Below are positions 23,480 through 35,781 of a DNA stretch of 64,000 nucleotides, in pieces. Every line of letters begins with the position of its first letter. Position 1 is the stretch's first letter. Origin of the DNA: Polytrichum commune (taxonomy: Eukaryota; Streptophyta; Polytrichopsida; Polytrichales; Polytrichaceae); assembly GCA_950295325.1 (NCBI GenBank), contig OX485808.1:13644501-13708500 (forward strand), read 5' to 3'. The notes below the pieces were generated by a model. The model was not told the origin of the DNA. It made no database searches and saw nothing but the letters and a program-made list of their open reading frames with translations. A program made the translations under genes and the position numbers.

Positions 23480-24305
23480 TTTCACGAATCACATAGTCGC
23501 CAATAAATCATGGTTCATGATTTATTTAATATATAGATTGTGATATAAGAGTAAATGGGATAAGCACAACATCAAATGAAGCCATTCAAGCAATCATGTT
23601 GTTATTCCATGTTCCTTCCATGTATATTAGATGATGGCGCAAGATAAAATAGATGTTGTTTGTATATGGGGGCATCAGTGAACCACAACTACATTTGGTG
23701 TTTAGGGTTTAGGGTTTCGGGTTTAGGAGATAGGAGATAGGGTTATAACATATTAATCTATCCAATGTCAATGTATAACATTGTCTTACTCGTGAGAAGA
23801 GTCTTATAGGAAGGTTATAGTGAAGACGATGTTGATTATGTTAATTTGTTATTCGAGACGTTTAAACGCGATATATTGATTGGTCGTGTGTTTATTCAAA
23901 TAACATGAAATATTGTGGATGTTAATAGGGGCTAGGGGTCCAACTTTGGATGTTTCGCTCACTTTAGGGAATCGCATATTAGTCGCTAATAAACCATCGT
24001 TCATGATGTATTTAATATATGGAATGTCATGTAAAAGTAAATCGGAGAAGCACAACATCATGTTGTTATTCATTGTTCTCTCCACGTGTATTAGATAATG
24101 GAGGAAGATATAACAGATATTGTTTGCATAATATGAAGAAAAGTCTAATCGGAAGGTCATAGTAAATACAATCTTGATCATGTTAATATGTTATATGGGA
24201 CGTTTAAACATGATATCCTAATTGGTTTTGTATTTAGTCAATGCGTATTTCATGTTGTGGATGTTATAAGGGTTTAGGGTCCAATCTTGGATGTTTTGCT
24301 CTCAC
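23480..24305. repeat. Diverged tandem duplication, about 480-bp unit
   Basis: Two units share blocks in the same order: TAGTCGC(C/T)AATAAA, ATTTAATATAT, CATGTTGTTATTC, TTAGAT(G/A)ATGG, GACGTTTAAAC and TTGTGGATGTTA. They start near 23488 and 23973. Runs of TTTAGGG lie near 23697 and 24457. Confidence 0.7.
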
Positions 24306-25213
24306 ACATTAGTAAACTTGAAGTGAACTTGAGGATGGATTCAAGTAACATTAAAAGATTGAACTAGAAAGGGACATTGGTAGTTAGTATCCCCTTAACA
24401 ACGTCCACATACGTTCATCATTGCCACTCTTGCATGCGAGATAATAGAGCAAGGTTCTAGGGTTTAGGGTTTAGGGGGGACAAATAAATAATTCTATTCA
24501 TCATGACAATGGCCTCAAGCCTTGGAAACTCTCTCATAATTGCAGCCTCCAAATGGCCCAAATCCCATCTAAATAGGTTTACACTTGAAAGCATTGAATG
24601 GAGTTGTGTTTGGGTCTACATATTGGTTAAAATATGCCTTGATGATACTTGAAAAAATTAATGTGGCCGCCACCCTTCCTCCCAATGGCGTATGTCATAT
24701 CCACACAAAACAAAACAAATATATTAAATAACATAGACTAAGTCATATGACGGCTGGGGTATCAGAGGGGCATTGATAGATGCGCATTTTTCTACTATAA
24801 ACAGAAAACGGGGAATTCTGTCAGGAGGTTTGAAATAACCTCTGCAAGAGAAGAAGGCGGGGAAGGCATCCAATGACTAAGTCTGGGAAGCGGAGGTGGA
24901 TAGTATAAAGGGGCGCACCCCCAAAAGTCGGTCCTTTTTTTCTCTTCTCCCGCTGTCGAATTCGTAGAGAGAACTCTTAGTAGGAGCTGTACTTCAAGGT
25001 TCGTGCATGCTGCCGTTCATGAGCACTTATCCATAGCATGCAAGTTCATGAGCACCTATCCACACCATGCAAGCCCACCGTGAACTTTGCAATGAGCTCA
25101 AATTCAACACACCACGCAATATCCGCCGCATTATACGCCGGATTCTGTGGTGTACTTGGGCGAACCTTCACCTTTACACTAGTGTTGGCGGGTTTTGAGT
25201 CTGACCCTATGAG

Positions 25214-26204
25214 GTTTGGGTCGACCGACCCAAACCTGTCCACTAGTGTGTTAGGGTTTATGTATGATCCTTAACAGGTTGGGTCGGTCGACCCAAACCC
25301 CAATCCCAGTGTGTTAAGGTTTTTTCCTGACCCTTGTCAGGTTTGGGTCGACCGACCCAAACCCCTACGTGGTGTGGGTGGATGTACCATTGTGAGGTTT
25401 GAATCGGTCGATCCAAACCCCTACTCCAGTGTGTTAGGGTTTTTTTCTGACCCTTGTCAGGTTTGGGTCGACCGACCCAAACCACTACCTGGTGTGGGTG
25501 GATGCACCCTTGAGAGGTTTGGGTCGGTCGACCCAAACCCCTACCCCAGTGTGTTAGGGTTTTTTCCTGACCCTTATCAAGTTTGGGTCGACCGATCCAA
25601 ACCCCTACCTGGTGTGGGTGGATGTACCCTTGTGAGGTTTGGGTCGGTCGACCCAAACCCCTACCCCAGTGTGTTAGGGTTTTTTTCTGACCCTTGTCAG
25701 GTTTGGGTCGACCGACCCAAACCACTACCTGGTGTGGGTGGATGCACCCTTGTGAGGTTTGGGTCGGTCGACCCAAACCCCTACCCCAGTGTGTTAGGGT
25801 TTTTTCCTGACCCTTATCAAGTTTGGGTCGACCGACCCAAACCCCTACCTGGTGTGGGTGGATGTACCCTTGTGAGGTTTGGGTCGGTCGATCCAAACCC
25901 CTACCCCAGTGTGTTAGGGTTTTTTTTTCTGACCCTTGTCAGGTTTGGGTCGACCGACCCAAACCCCTACCTGGTGTGGGTGGATGCACCCTTGTGAGGT
26001 TTGGGTCGGTCGACCCAAACCCCTACCCCAGTGTGTTAGGGTTTTTTCCTGACCCTTATCAGATTTGGGTCGACCGACCCAAACCCCTACCTGGTGTGGG
26101 TGGATGCACCCTTGTGAGGTTTGGGTCGGTCGACCCAAACCCCTACCCCAGTGTGTTAGGGGTTCAGTCCGACCCTTATGAGGTTTGGGCCGGTCGACCC
26201 AAAC
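25214..26204. repeat. 120-bp array carrying paired palindromic sites
   Basis: About seven 120-bp units. Each has one site with centre AC and, 57 bp later, one with centre GT, so the two are in opposite orientation. Spacer words are CCCTACCTGGTGTGGGTGGA and CCAGTGTGTTAGGGTTTTT. Neighbouring units differ in a way that repeats every 240 bp. Starts include about 25341, 25461, 25581, 25701, 25821, 25943 and 26063. All six frames stay largely open, giving meaningless frames rich in VWVDRPK and FGSVDPN. Confidence 0.95.
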
Positions 26205-26684
26205 CCGCACCAAAATAATTTTTGGAACTTGTTTTGGACTTGCACACAGTGTTGGGAGTTCACATTGTAGTTGTGTGTGAGGCCAAACCCCCCACCCTTA
26301 AGCGTCCGTAGTCCGAGTAGTGGGTTTGGGCTCACATTCCTCCGCGGTATTGGATTTGGACTTGGATGAGTCCATAGTGCAAGGTTCACCCTTCAAGTGG
26401 TCTTGGATTTAACTTTGGTCTTTGCTTCCTTTGTCTTGCCATCGCGAGAGTGCTCCACATTCTCCATTAAGTTGTGCACGTGGTTTATTTTTAAAGAGAG
26501 GATGCAAGTGTTAAAAAAAACACTATTCTCTATAGTCAATCTCAAATACATTTACTTGTGAAAGCCACACATAACACTAACTAGCATAATGTAACTAACT
26601 ACTTGTCTATGAGCTAATTAGGTAGGCTATCTACTAAGTTCCTTCATGAACCCATCTCTTTACTTTCTAATTACATAAACCTAG

Positions 26685-26970
26685 CTCCTTCATAAATCCA
26701 GCTCCTTCATAAACCCAGCTTCTTAGCTTCTAACTAAACAAACCCAGCTCCTTCATAAACCCAGCTCCTTCATGAACCCAGCTCCTTAGCTTCTAACTAA
26801 ACAAACCCAGGTCCTTCATAAACCCAGCTCTTTACTTTCTAACTAAACAAACCCAGCTCCTTCATAAACCCAGCTCCTTCATGAACCCAGCTCCTTAGCT
26901 TCTAACTAAACAAACCCAGCTCCTTCATAAACCCAGCTCCTTCATAAACCCAGCTCCTTCATGAACCCAC
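26685..26970. repeat. CTTCATAAACCCAGCTC tandem repeat
   Basis: Short units CTTCATAAACCCAGCTC or CTTCATGAACCCAGCTC, joined by TTAGCTTCTAACTAAACAAA, form a higher-order repeat of about 65-120 bp. Non-coding. Confidence 0.85.
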
Positions 26971-28295
26971 AACTTTGTAGTTGTAATCCCCAACTACCTC
27001 ACTAATTATTCAAGCCCTTAACTAATCTTCCTACCTAATTTCCCTAATTCTACTAACAACCCCTTTCTAATCACACAATTCTTCTCTAATCCTAAAATCC
27101 TAAAATCCTAGAGAGGAGAGGGGGAGAGAGAATTTCCTAACTTCACTAAGACTAACTAATCCACACAAGTATATTTTTGCACTCATCACAACATCAAGTG
27201 CTCAACTCTTAAACATGGAACTTGCAACCACGTGTATTCAAAACATGAACTTAAAGTACCACAAATTGGAATCATGAATTAACTTTAAAATCCTTCACGT
27301 CAACACTAATTCTACCAAGAGGTCAAGCCCTCTTCAAGGCTAACAAGCCTTGGCTCTCAAACTAAAAACTAAGCACACACATGTGCTCCAATATGGCTTC
27401 CCACACCCACACTTATAACTCGTGGGGTGCCTTGGAGCACAAAGGAAAGAGAGGATGAGTGAGGGAAGAATGAGGGATTATATAGTAAGCTTGAGGGGGT
27501 GAGCACCCTCAAGGCTCACGATAAGCCCTTGAGATTTCCTCCTACTTAGTAGGCGTCAATCCTATCTTCTAAGCCTTCCTCCCTCAAATGATCAACAAGG
27601 ATCCTAATTCGAACATTTAACTAGCCTTGGCTTTCTACCTACCACACTTTACCAAACTTGGGATGCTTCAACCCAAACTTAGCCTCCTTCGCTTTCCGCC
27701 GCCATAACTTTCTCCCCTTACTTTCCCAAATCGTCGCTCACCACTTAATTCAAACCACGATGCTTAACTCGTGATTTGATTGGTGCTTTGAGAATTTGCT
27801 TATCCTTCACCTTGCATTCTTCCTTGGGCCTTCCCCATTAAGTGGCCATGATGAGGTGGTCCACTTGTGCGCTCCATGTGATCCTCCATTCATCCCAATT
27901 CGAATGCACTTGCCTCTTGAGTCATTTTGGTTGTCTCCATCCATTTGTACTAGCCTACTCACTAACTACTCAATCCAAGTTCTCCTTACCTATCCTCATT
28001 CACTCAAATCCTTCCGAAGGTAAAAACACAATAACAACTCACATCCTAGCCTCTTACAACATGGTACTTCTAAGACTAACATTTCACTCTTTTTATATTT
28101 TTGTGAAGTAACATGCTACTTCAAAGTGCATCAACTAACGTTTCAAGGGTCTAAGACTAAATGTGGGCACCCTTTTGGGCTCACATTGTGTTGGAAATGT
28201 CTTCATCCTCGGTGTCCCCATTGATCATGGTGTCTTGCATTTTCCGATATTTGATTCTTTTGGACCCTTACATTCTTTCCATGTGTGTAGGCGCA

Positions 28296-31200
28296 ATGGA
28301 GGGAGTTGGTGGAAGAGGGGATTCCTTCTCTGACGACATGGGCAACATCCAATCTACGTCTGGGGATGAGCTAGACATTGTTGGGGAGGATAGTTTTGAT
28401 GACAGTGCAGATGAAGGTGACTTGGGGAGTCCTTCGCCATCTGCCCCTTCTTGCCCCACTGTGGAATGTGCTGGGCTTTCACGAGCTTCATGGGTGAATT
28501 TGGATGTAGTACTTGTTAATGACAGTGGAGTTGCTGTGGCGGAGGGTATTTGTCGTAACACACATCCATAAGATTGCATTGATGAAAACCCCCTTGGCAC
28601 TGAGGACGTTGGAGTTGTTATATTGGAATCACTCGTACATTCCGAAGTGAATCCAACTCATAGGTTTTCGTTGCGAAGGTGGCCGTTGAGGAATGTGACA
28701 ATTGATGGGGTTAATTTGCATGAGCATGAGCGACGACACATCCAAATCCAAGAAGAGTTCCAAGCAAACATTCGGCCACGCAAAGGCCTACGGAAGTACG
28801 ATACATTGGCACGTCCTACTCCGTCTGCAAATGAGTGTAAACGTCAAAGGTTGCTTTGTGAGGAGTCCATTAGAGAAGTTGTCATAAAGGATTGTTGTGT
28901 ACATCGTTGTTGCCAATTGTTCCCAGGGGATAAATTGAAGGCCATCCGCGAGGAAATGTGGCTTGGAGATTTCCGTCTAAAATCCACCAAAAAGCTTGAT
29001 GTCCATAGGGCGATACATGTGAACGGAACGGGTCGCAAGGTCATCACCCTTGAGAGCATAGACGTGTGTTGTACCGCATGGTACATCATTCACGGTGTGT
29101 CGAAAGAGGAATTTTATAGACAAGCCGCGTATGCCAAGGAAGGCCGCCGGTCCCGTCACCATGGGAATACGGGCTTAAAGAAACCAAGGGAAGCAATGAG
29201 ACAAGCAACCGCCACTCTGGCAACCATCATTGTCCCCCTTGCCGATGCAATGCCGCACAAAACACGCACACTTGCAACCGGTGAAAAGGTTGTGGAGAAG
29301 GTTCTTCCTACAGGCACGAAATGGAAAGACATATTGTTGGACGTAAACGCAGTTGGCGAGAAGGCTGGGTTGGACCCTATTTCGTTGTCGAAACTGAGTG
29401 CAATAAAAAAATCTCACTTTAGCGAATACATCACAAAAAGATGAGGCGACAAATTTGCCCGTTGTTCCAAATGCGAGAAGTTGAAACGCCTTCGAGATGC
29501 ACACACGATGGGGACAGAGTCCTATGCCGCACATCAAATGAACTATTTCAAGCATGTGAACATGCAAGAGGCACACCGTAATGATTACTACACAAATAGA
29601 GCTTTGTCCATCTCTAGGCCTTTGGAGGTCCTTACAATCATCCATGACAAAATGGACCATGCCAAAACAGCCTCATCATGTTTTGCAAATCGAATCAAAG
29701 CCACGGACGGCCTTTTTAAGCTTCCTGTATCGGTTACAGGTGATTTCGATAACAATTGCATTGCATTACCTAAACACAAATTTGTGCTTTAGGTTTGTAC
29801 TTGGGGCCATAGATGTACACCATGTGAATTTTTTGGTGTTATAGTTGAATATTAAACCATTGGGTTGGCTTTACAGGGATGATTGCACATGGACATGGTG
29901 ATGTCAAGTATGCTCATTATGCTCTTGATTTGTATCCGGCGGATTCAAACCACACGATAGGGTCATTTGCAAAGCTTTTACGTGATTTGGAGAAACCGCC
30001 GTCCTATTCATCAAGATTGTTATTTGAAAACTCGGGATCAACACCTCTATATGAAGCGGTCTTGGATGGAAGAGATGTATGCGTGCACTCCTTGCTGGAG
30101 CCACCAAGTGAAGATGTGATTGCCAAGAATTTGCCCCCAACTCTGCGTGTCCAATTGGACAATTGTGCGAAGGACAATAAAAGTAGATATGTTTTTGCAT
30201 ATTGGTCGTTGTTGGTTGCGAAAGGCATTTTCAAGGAGGTTTTTGTGTCCTTTCTATTGGTAGGCCACACGCACGACGATATCGATGCATCTTTTGGGCG
30301 GTGGAGCATGAAGTTACGCGAGGAGGATTTTCTGACAATCCCATTGTTGATGAAGTCGTACATGGATTTGGAGAACATTCCCGTCATCCCCCATATGATC
30401 GAGGAGGTTCCAGACTTCAAGGCATTTATAGAACCGTATATTCGAAGCGGAGCTCACCGATTGATCGGACATACGAAGGCACAACAATTTCGGTTCTACG
30501 TGCGTGACGATGGTGTCCCCACCATGCAATACAAGTTGTTGTGTACGTCACAAGACTGGAGCCCGCCGGAGGGTCTCCTTGTATGGCGTGTTGATGGGGA
30601 GGGAAGGACGATGTTGCCTGGCGGAGAGCCTAAGCCTTGCAAACCAATACCCATGAAGAATTTGGAGGACATTTGTAAAGGCATATCAGGCTTCATACAA
30701 TATTGGGAGAGTTTGAGGGTAGCGGATGTTGGTGGATCGTGTTGGCTTCGTTACGGAAGTTGGATACAATATTGGACACGTGTTCGTGGCGCTTTGGCAA
30801 ACCTTCATCAAGATACACCCCTTACTTTAAGGCATGGGTTTTCGCCACAAACACGTGTCAATGTACAAGCTTCGGAGGCTAGTCTTTTGGGAAATGGAGA
30901 GGTTCGAGAGGAGTTTGATGTGGACGACCGTTACGTGGGGCCTGCTAGTAGTCGTCCGCCACCATCTTTCCGCATTGCAGTGGATTGTCATGAAGGTTAT
31001 ATGCTCATTTTGCGTCCTGGAGATGAGACATATGCAAAGCCAGTGTGGGTGGCAAGAGCTTTGTCCAAACCAAATTTTGTAACTTCCAGCCCTCATTTTC
31101 GACAAATACAAGTAGAGTACTACCGACCGACAGCACGGAATGAAGATGTTGTTCGGCATTATACAGGCTGGGATACAAACCCTAACTTTCGGTGGAAGGT

Positions 31201-31363
31201 GGATTCTGAGCACAGTCCATCTTGGGTAGATACAGATTCCATATTCATAGCATGGAAACCAAGGAAAAATCATAGTGAATCAATGTCCATCCCTCAAAAG
31301 TACATAACTTTTGCAAAAGACAACCTTGCTCGGATCGCAGAAGAAGCAACCCACGTTGAATGA
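28296..31363 (+). pseudogene. DUF7869-like transposase-like gene with two nonsense codons
   Basis: Starts at ATG 28296 and ends with TGA 31361-31363. Frame and sense continue straight through TAA at 28569-28571 and TGA at 29442-29444. One GT-AG intron lies at 29740-29876: the donor leaves ACA-G and the acceptor adds GG, restoring a Gly just before MIAHGHGDVKYAHY. Hallmarks are CCVHRCCQLF near the N-terminus, ADSNHTIGS, then QLDNCAKDNKSRYVFAYW (Asp at 30158) and VGHTHDDIDASFGR (about 30260-30301). These match the conserved D-N/K-D-N and GHTHxDID blocks of DUF7869-type proteins in transposons; an RNase-H-like catalytic role is inferred. Upstream is an acidic Ser/Asp/Glu-rich N-terminal region. 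It is the only transposase candidate in the 20-kb element. The two stops can come from CAA and CGA by C-to-T change. Confidence 0.7.
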
Positions 31364-31898
31364 GAAGTTGGTAGGATTGTGTTAGCATGATTATAGTGTA
31401 ATATGTAATTCGACGAATATATATTACTCATATGTGTGCTCCTCAAACTTGGAGCAAAGTTTGGGTAGAACTTGCGAATGCTATATTGTTTGGGGTTGGA
31501 TGAATATCCATTTACTATATTTCAATACAGTTGTGAAGTTCATTTTTTTATTAAGTTTGGGACTAAATTTTCCATTGAAGAAAAATGCATTTATTGCATG
31601 TACTTTGTATGTTGCAATGTCTATATTTTATTAACCATGCTAATAATAGAAATCATTTTATATGTTTTTTGGGTGAAACTAGTTTGGAGTGCTCTACCCA
31701 AAGTGTTTTTGTTGATGAAGTTGGTGTTGAGTGCTCTACCATATGTGCTTATGTCCACATCCCATAGATTTGGGATATTAGAACATATAATATATTTGAG
31801 ATTGTTCGCAATATAGTTTCGGAACACGGAATGTTGTTTGATCCATATATTAATTTGAGACTAGAGAAAGTCTCAATTTAACGAATATAGTGTTTTAG

Positions 31899-32714
31899 CA
31901 TAATGAACTATTATAATATCCATTAACGTCATCCTTCCAGTCAAGTGCCAACCATCATATTATTAAACTAACATCAAAGACCTACATAGGAGACTTCAAC
32001 TAGCCTATTGAAAATATTGTGCAATTCTCACTTAATAGTGGACATGAACCATATGGTAGGACCCCTGGGTCCCATCGGCCCTTGGCTCTCACATAAACTT
32101 TGTAGCACCGTCAATATAACTCTGGATCTTTCTACAAAGGTGGCAATCGACTGCTCACATCATGAGCTACACATGGTCATTCAAATCAAATTTTCTAAGG
32201 TGACACAATTAGTCATTTTTAGGTGTATCATACTCATTTTTTAGATGGGTTTTTGGAGAAACAAGTAAGAACAAATTTTTGAGTGAAGCTATTAAAAGGG
32301 AAACTTAGTTGAGAGCAAGAGAGATCCAATGGTACACTGTGAGGTGTAGTAATGACTTCTAGCCAACATTTACAGGTTTAGGTTTAGGTTTAGGTTGCAA
32401 CATAAGTACTCTAGTAAAATAAATAATTAATGTCGTTTTGAGACGGAGTCTATGCGGGCCCCCGGGGCCCCGCCATAAGGTTCACATGTTTTTGGATGTT
32501 CATGATTAAGAACATATTAGAGGCCAAACATGATATGAAGATTTATAATACCAAGATGAATCGCAAATGTTCTTGTCCCCGACATATGAAGTAAGGTGTA
32601 TGGGTCTTATGTGTTTACTCTTCTTAATTGGACACCTACATGTGAGTGACCCATGGCGAGGTTTTTAATAAATAATGGACACCAAAGAGATGTCATGTGT
32701 TATAACGATTTGAC
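31899..32714. other. Spacer between transposons, no gene seen
   Basis: Short frames only. A GGTTTA repeat of three to four units lies at 32375-32396, and a GC-rich palindromic patch (GGGCCCCCGGGGCCC) at 32457. Confidence 0.5.
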
Positions 32715-33019
32715 TACCGTAACACCATAGCAGGTTCGTTCTTAAATAATTCCAAAAAAAAAAACGAAAAAATCAGAAATTCCAGCCCATGAAGAACGAA
32801 ATTATGGAAAATCATATTCTGAAAAGAACGAAAATCCAGATTGTCAGGTGAAGCAGACTCTGTTCGCAGGCCATTACAAGTTTCACAAGCTAGTAAAGCG
32901 CACTAGATCCCGTTATCACGGTTTAGGAGCTGGAAAATCAGTTAGGGTCCACAAATTCCATTGCTCACAGCCGAGCAGGTGCCTGCATAAGACTGGAGCT
33001 GCTACGACCTCTTCCTATT

Positions 33020-33440
33020 AGTGATCGTTTATCACGTCCTGGATTGTCGAGGAGGTAGCTGCTCCATCAGAGGAGGCCCGTGTTGTTGAGGAGGTGGTAG
33101 CCGCTGAAGAGGTGGAGGCCTTGCAGTTGAGGAGAAGGAGGTGTTTGCTCCGGTGGAGGAGGCACCTGCTTCGGAAGAGGATTTGGCTACACCGGTAGAG
33201 GTGGCACCGGTGGTTGAGAAGGTCGACGCAGCTCCAGTTTCGGAGCCTGCATATTCACAGTCAGAGGAGGCCGAGGAGGTGGTGTCGAGAAGGTGGTGTC
33301 GAGGAGAAGTTGTCGGTGGTGGACAGAGAAGGTGGCACCGATGGTTGAGGGGACGCAGCTCCAGGTTCGGAGCAAGCAGTCACAGTCGGAGAAGGCCGAG
33401 GAGGTGGATACAGAAGGTCGAGGAGATCAGCTCGGGATCT
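33020..33440 (+). repeat. GAGGAGGTG-rich degenerate repeat
   Basis: Repeats of GTTGAGGAGGTGG and variants would encode Val-Glu-Glu-Ala-Pro runs in one frame (33141-33467), but the frame drifts and no start or homology is recognisable. Part of the pogo-like element's non-coding side, or a decayed capture. Confidence 0.5.
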
Positions 33441-33889
33441 TTGTGTCGGGGAGCCTGGTTTTCTTGAGTCAAGGTTTTAGGGAATGAAACAAGCAGATTC
33501 AACATGGTTCCAAAACAGGTTCACCCCGGAGAGGTCAAAATCGTTGTGAATATGGTTGAGTGAGTTTCTCCTGTGAGTTGCTCTTGTGAGTGTTTAAGCA
33601 AGCTGAATTGATCCAGCAGAAACAGAAGTAGTAACTATGTTGTGGCCGTGACCATGACCATGTAGGGACCGTGGGGTGTTGGAGCAGTTGCTTGAGTCGG
33701 GGATGCTATGAGTATTAATTAGGGTAAGTGACATTGAATCGGCTTGTGATTACAAAACTGGTGATAGATTGAACGAGATTACAATTGAAGTAGATGTTGA
33801 ATTTGTTTGTTGCTGATTTTTTTTGTATTTGTGATGTGTCTCGCAGGTCAGCACTTGAATATGCACATAGACATGTTTGTGAGTGTAAG

Positions 33890-33917
33890 TAGATAGATAG
33901 ATAGATAGATAGATAGA
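33890..33917. repeat. (GATA)n microsatellite
   Basis: About seven perfect GATA units. Confidence 0.95.
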
Positions 33918-34165
33918 TGTGTAAGTACATGTACTAAAGCAACACTTAATTTGAATGCAAAAAAACTTCAGTGGGAAAAACTTACATCAAAACTCTGTCA
34001 ATTTTTTTTTCTTGCAAGCTCCCGTATTGTTATCATTTGATTTGACTTTATTGTCTTGGAAAGTTCTGCCACTCTGTTCAAATTATTCTCCATTACAGTG
34101 TCTAAAGACACTTCGACGTCAATCTCTTCATTGCATTCTATATCTGTAGCTTGCATTCCTTCTTC

Positions 34166-35781
34166 TCATTTGCTGTTAAACAATGATTTTACCATATTAT
34201 CCATCATAGCTTGTTTTTGAAACTCATTGTCAAATGCTCTTAGAAGTTCAGCCTGCTCCCATCCTTTGCTAATCATATTGATTTTGCTTGAAACATGAAT
34301 CCAAGCCTTGTAAAGCCAATGACAAATGTGAGGCTTTAGCTTGGACATTTTGAAATCAATGTGCACATTTGTTCCTCCATTCAGTTGCTTTGTTATAGTA
34401 TCCATAGTCAATTGGTTGAATTCTTGACGAAAGGCATGCTTGAAGGGCCTTTGAATTACAACATCCAATGGTTGAAACACACTTGTACAGTTTGCAGGAT
34501 TGTAGAGCATATGAATTTCGGGGTGATAAATCTTCATCCGCTCCCGAAATTCTTTGCTAATGTGCACACTCCAGCAGTTTATGAGCCAAGTCATCTCTTG
34601 ATCTGTTGGAAGTGCCTTGAGCTCAATTTGTGCAACCAAGTAAGGTTTTAGAATCCTCTCTACAAACTCTTTGCACGTTTCTAATGTAGACCAGTGGTTG
34701 TAGCTGTAGGAAATATTCCACCCTGATAATTCACACTCTTTTCTCCCTCCTTCTAATTTAGGCAAAGATTTTGTGGTTGTGCCTTGGAAAATTACTTGGA
34801 AAGGCAAACAACGACCATCTACTGCTGAAGAGACTGTAACGGTAATATGTCGCTTGTCCTCTGCTCCATGTACCTTGAAATGTTTGGCTCCTTTTGTCTC
34901 CCACATCCTAGATCCTCTTATAGGTACTAAATGTATCCCTGTTTGGTCAGAGTTCACAATTAATTCCTTAGGAATGTTGTAAACTTTCACCAAAATATGC
35001 ACAACGTTGTGCCATTGCTTTGCCCTGCTCTTCAAAGATTTTTGGTAATTTTCCCGTTGCAGTTGTTGATGCTCGGTAACTCCAATTCAGTTCAGACTTG
35101 ATAAAATTCTTAGTCCATTCATAAGAGACACGAAAGGCTGTTGAATGTGTACCTTCAAGAATATGTGAAGCTTTGTCGAGGATGATTGCTTTTATTAATG
35201 ACTGGATGCAAACTGCATAAAGAGGTTGTCCTGCCATCCTCATCCTCTTCAAGACTGTGCAGATTTCTTCTTTCAAGGCAGGGTGAGATTCTAACACTGG
35301 ACAATGTTGAGCAGATTTGGCAAAGTAAGTGCCAAATTCTATACATCTCTGTATGTATCTTTCAGCTCTCCATTTGAATGGAACCAATCTTTCATAGAAT
35401 TTTTAGATAAACTATCATACACACTAGAGAGATCTCCTGGTTTCCTATAAATTGCCCCCAAGAAACTCAAAGCTCCTGCAATGCATCTATGCTGTTTCAT
35501 TGCATTGAAATAGGCGGCCAAAGAACTGGAGTAAACCAGTTTGTGTAGGAACCTCTAACCTTTCATGATCGCTTCATCTTCTCAAGTTTTGGCTTGAACA
35601 ACACCATCTTTGTCTTCTTTGGTCTCCCCATTGGTCGTTTCAAAATCTCCTTGCCTGGTCTTGAGCGCTCCTCCTCTAACCTCTGGTTCAAACTTGAAAA
35701 CTCCTTCTCAATCTCCACCGCCCTCTCTTCTCTTGTAATGGGAACAAATGCAAAATCTACCCTTTGTTGCTTGGGAGCCAT
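34166..35781 (-). pseudogene. Pogo-like DDE transposase, frameshifted and active-site mutated
   Basis: The N-terminus starts at ATG 35781 with an AT-hook-like KRPMGRPKK. A helix-turn-helix-like region follows in two overlapping frames (35521-35339 and 35387-34968), which implies a frameshift near 35385. The DDE domain is in a third frame from about 35035, implying another shift near 35000. Catalytic blocks: VNSDQTGIHLVP (first Asp), WLINCWSVHIS, where family members usually have Asp and this copy has Asn, and FQPLDVVIQRPFK (third Asp). The family is CENP-B/pogo-type DDE_1, acting on the TIRs of its own element. Two shifts plus the Asp-to-Asn change indicate a dead copy. Confidence 0.8.

Larger units (their letters stand above)
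11872..31894. mobile_element. 20-kb DNA transposon with 28-bp perfect TIRs and TTAG duplication
   Basis: The left end begins AACACTATATTCG and continues TTAAATTGAGACTTT. Its exact reverse complement ends the element at 31867-31894. The same four bases, TTAG, lie immediately outside both ends (11868-11871 and 31895-31898). Between them are a transposase-like gene on the plus strand, a large accessory gene region on the minus strand, and more than 30 copies of a 22-bp imperfect palindrome. The inner CACTA word would suggest a CACTA element, but a 3-bp duplication next to it does not match, whereas TTAG fits the longer ends. A 4-bp duplication is known for Sola-type transposons; that assignment is inference. 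Nonsense codons and a nested insertion suggest this copy is no longer autonomous. Confidence 0.8.

Noticed and set aside
25258-26218. Long open frames reading VWVDRPK and FGSVDPN repeats on both strands
   Set aside because: They are translations of the 120-bp palindrome array. The repeat length is a multiple of three and lacks stops in several frames; no start context or homology.
11874-31892. Calling the 20-kb element a CACTA transposon from its CACTA word
   Set aside because: The 3 bases next to CACTA differ (GAA and TTT), while two more bases extend the inverted repeat and give matching TTAG. The encoded transposase-like protein is not of En/Spm type.
33141-33467. Val-Glu-rich open frame as a gene
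   Set aside because: Low-complexity repeat that drifts between frames, with no recognisable domain, inside a dead transposon.
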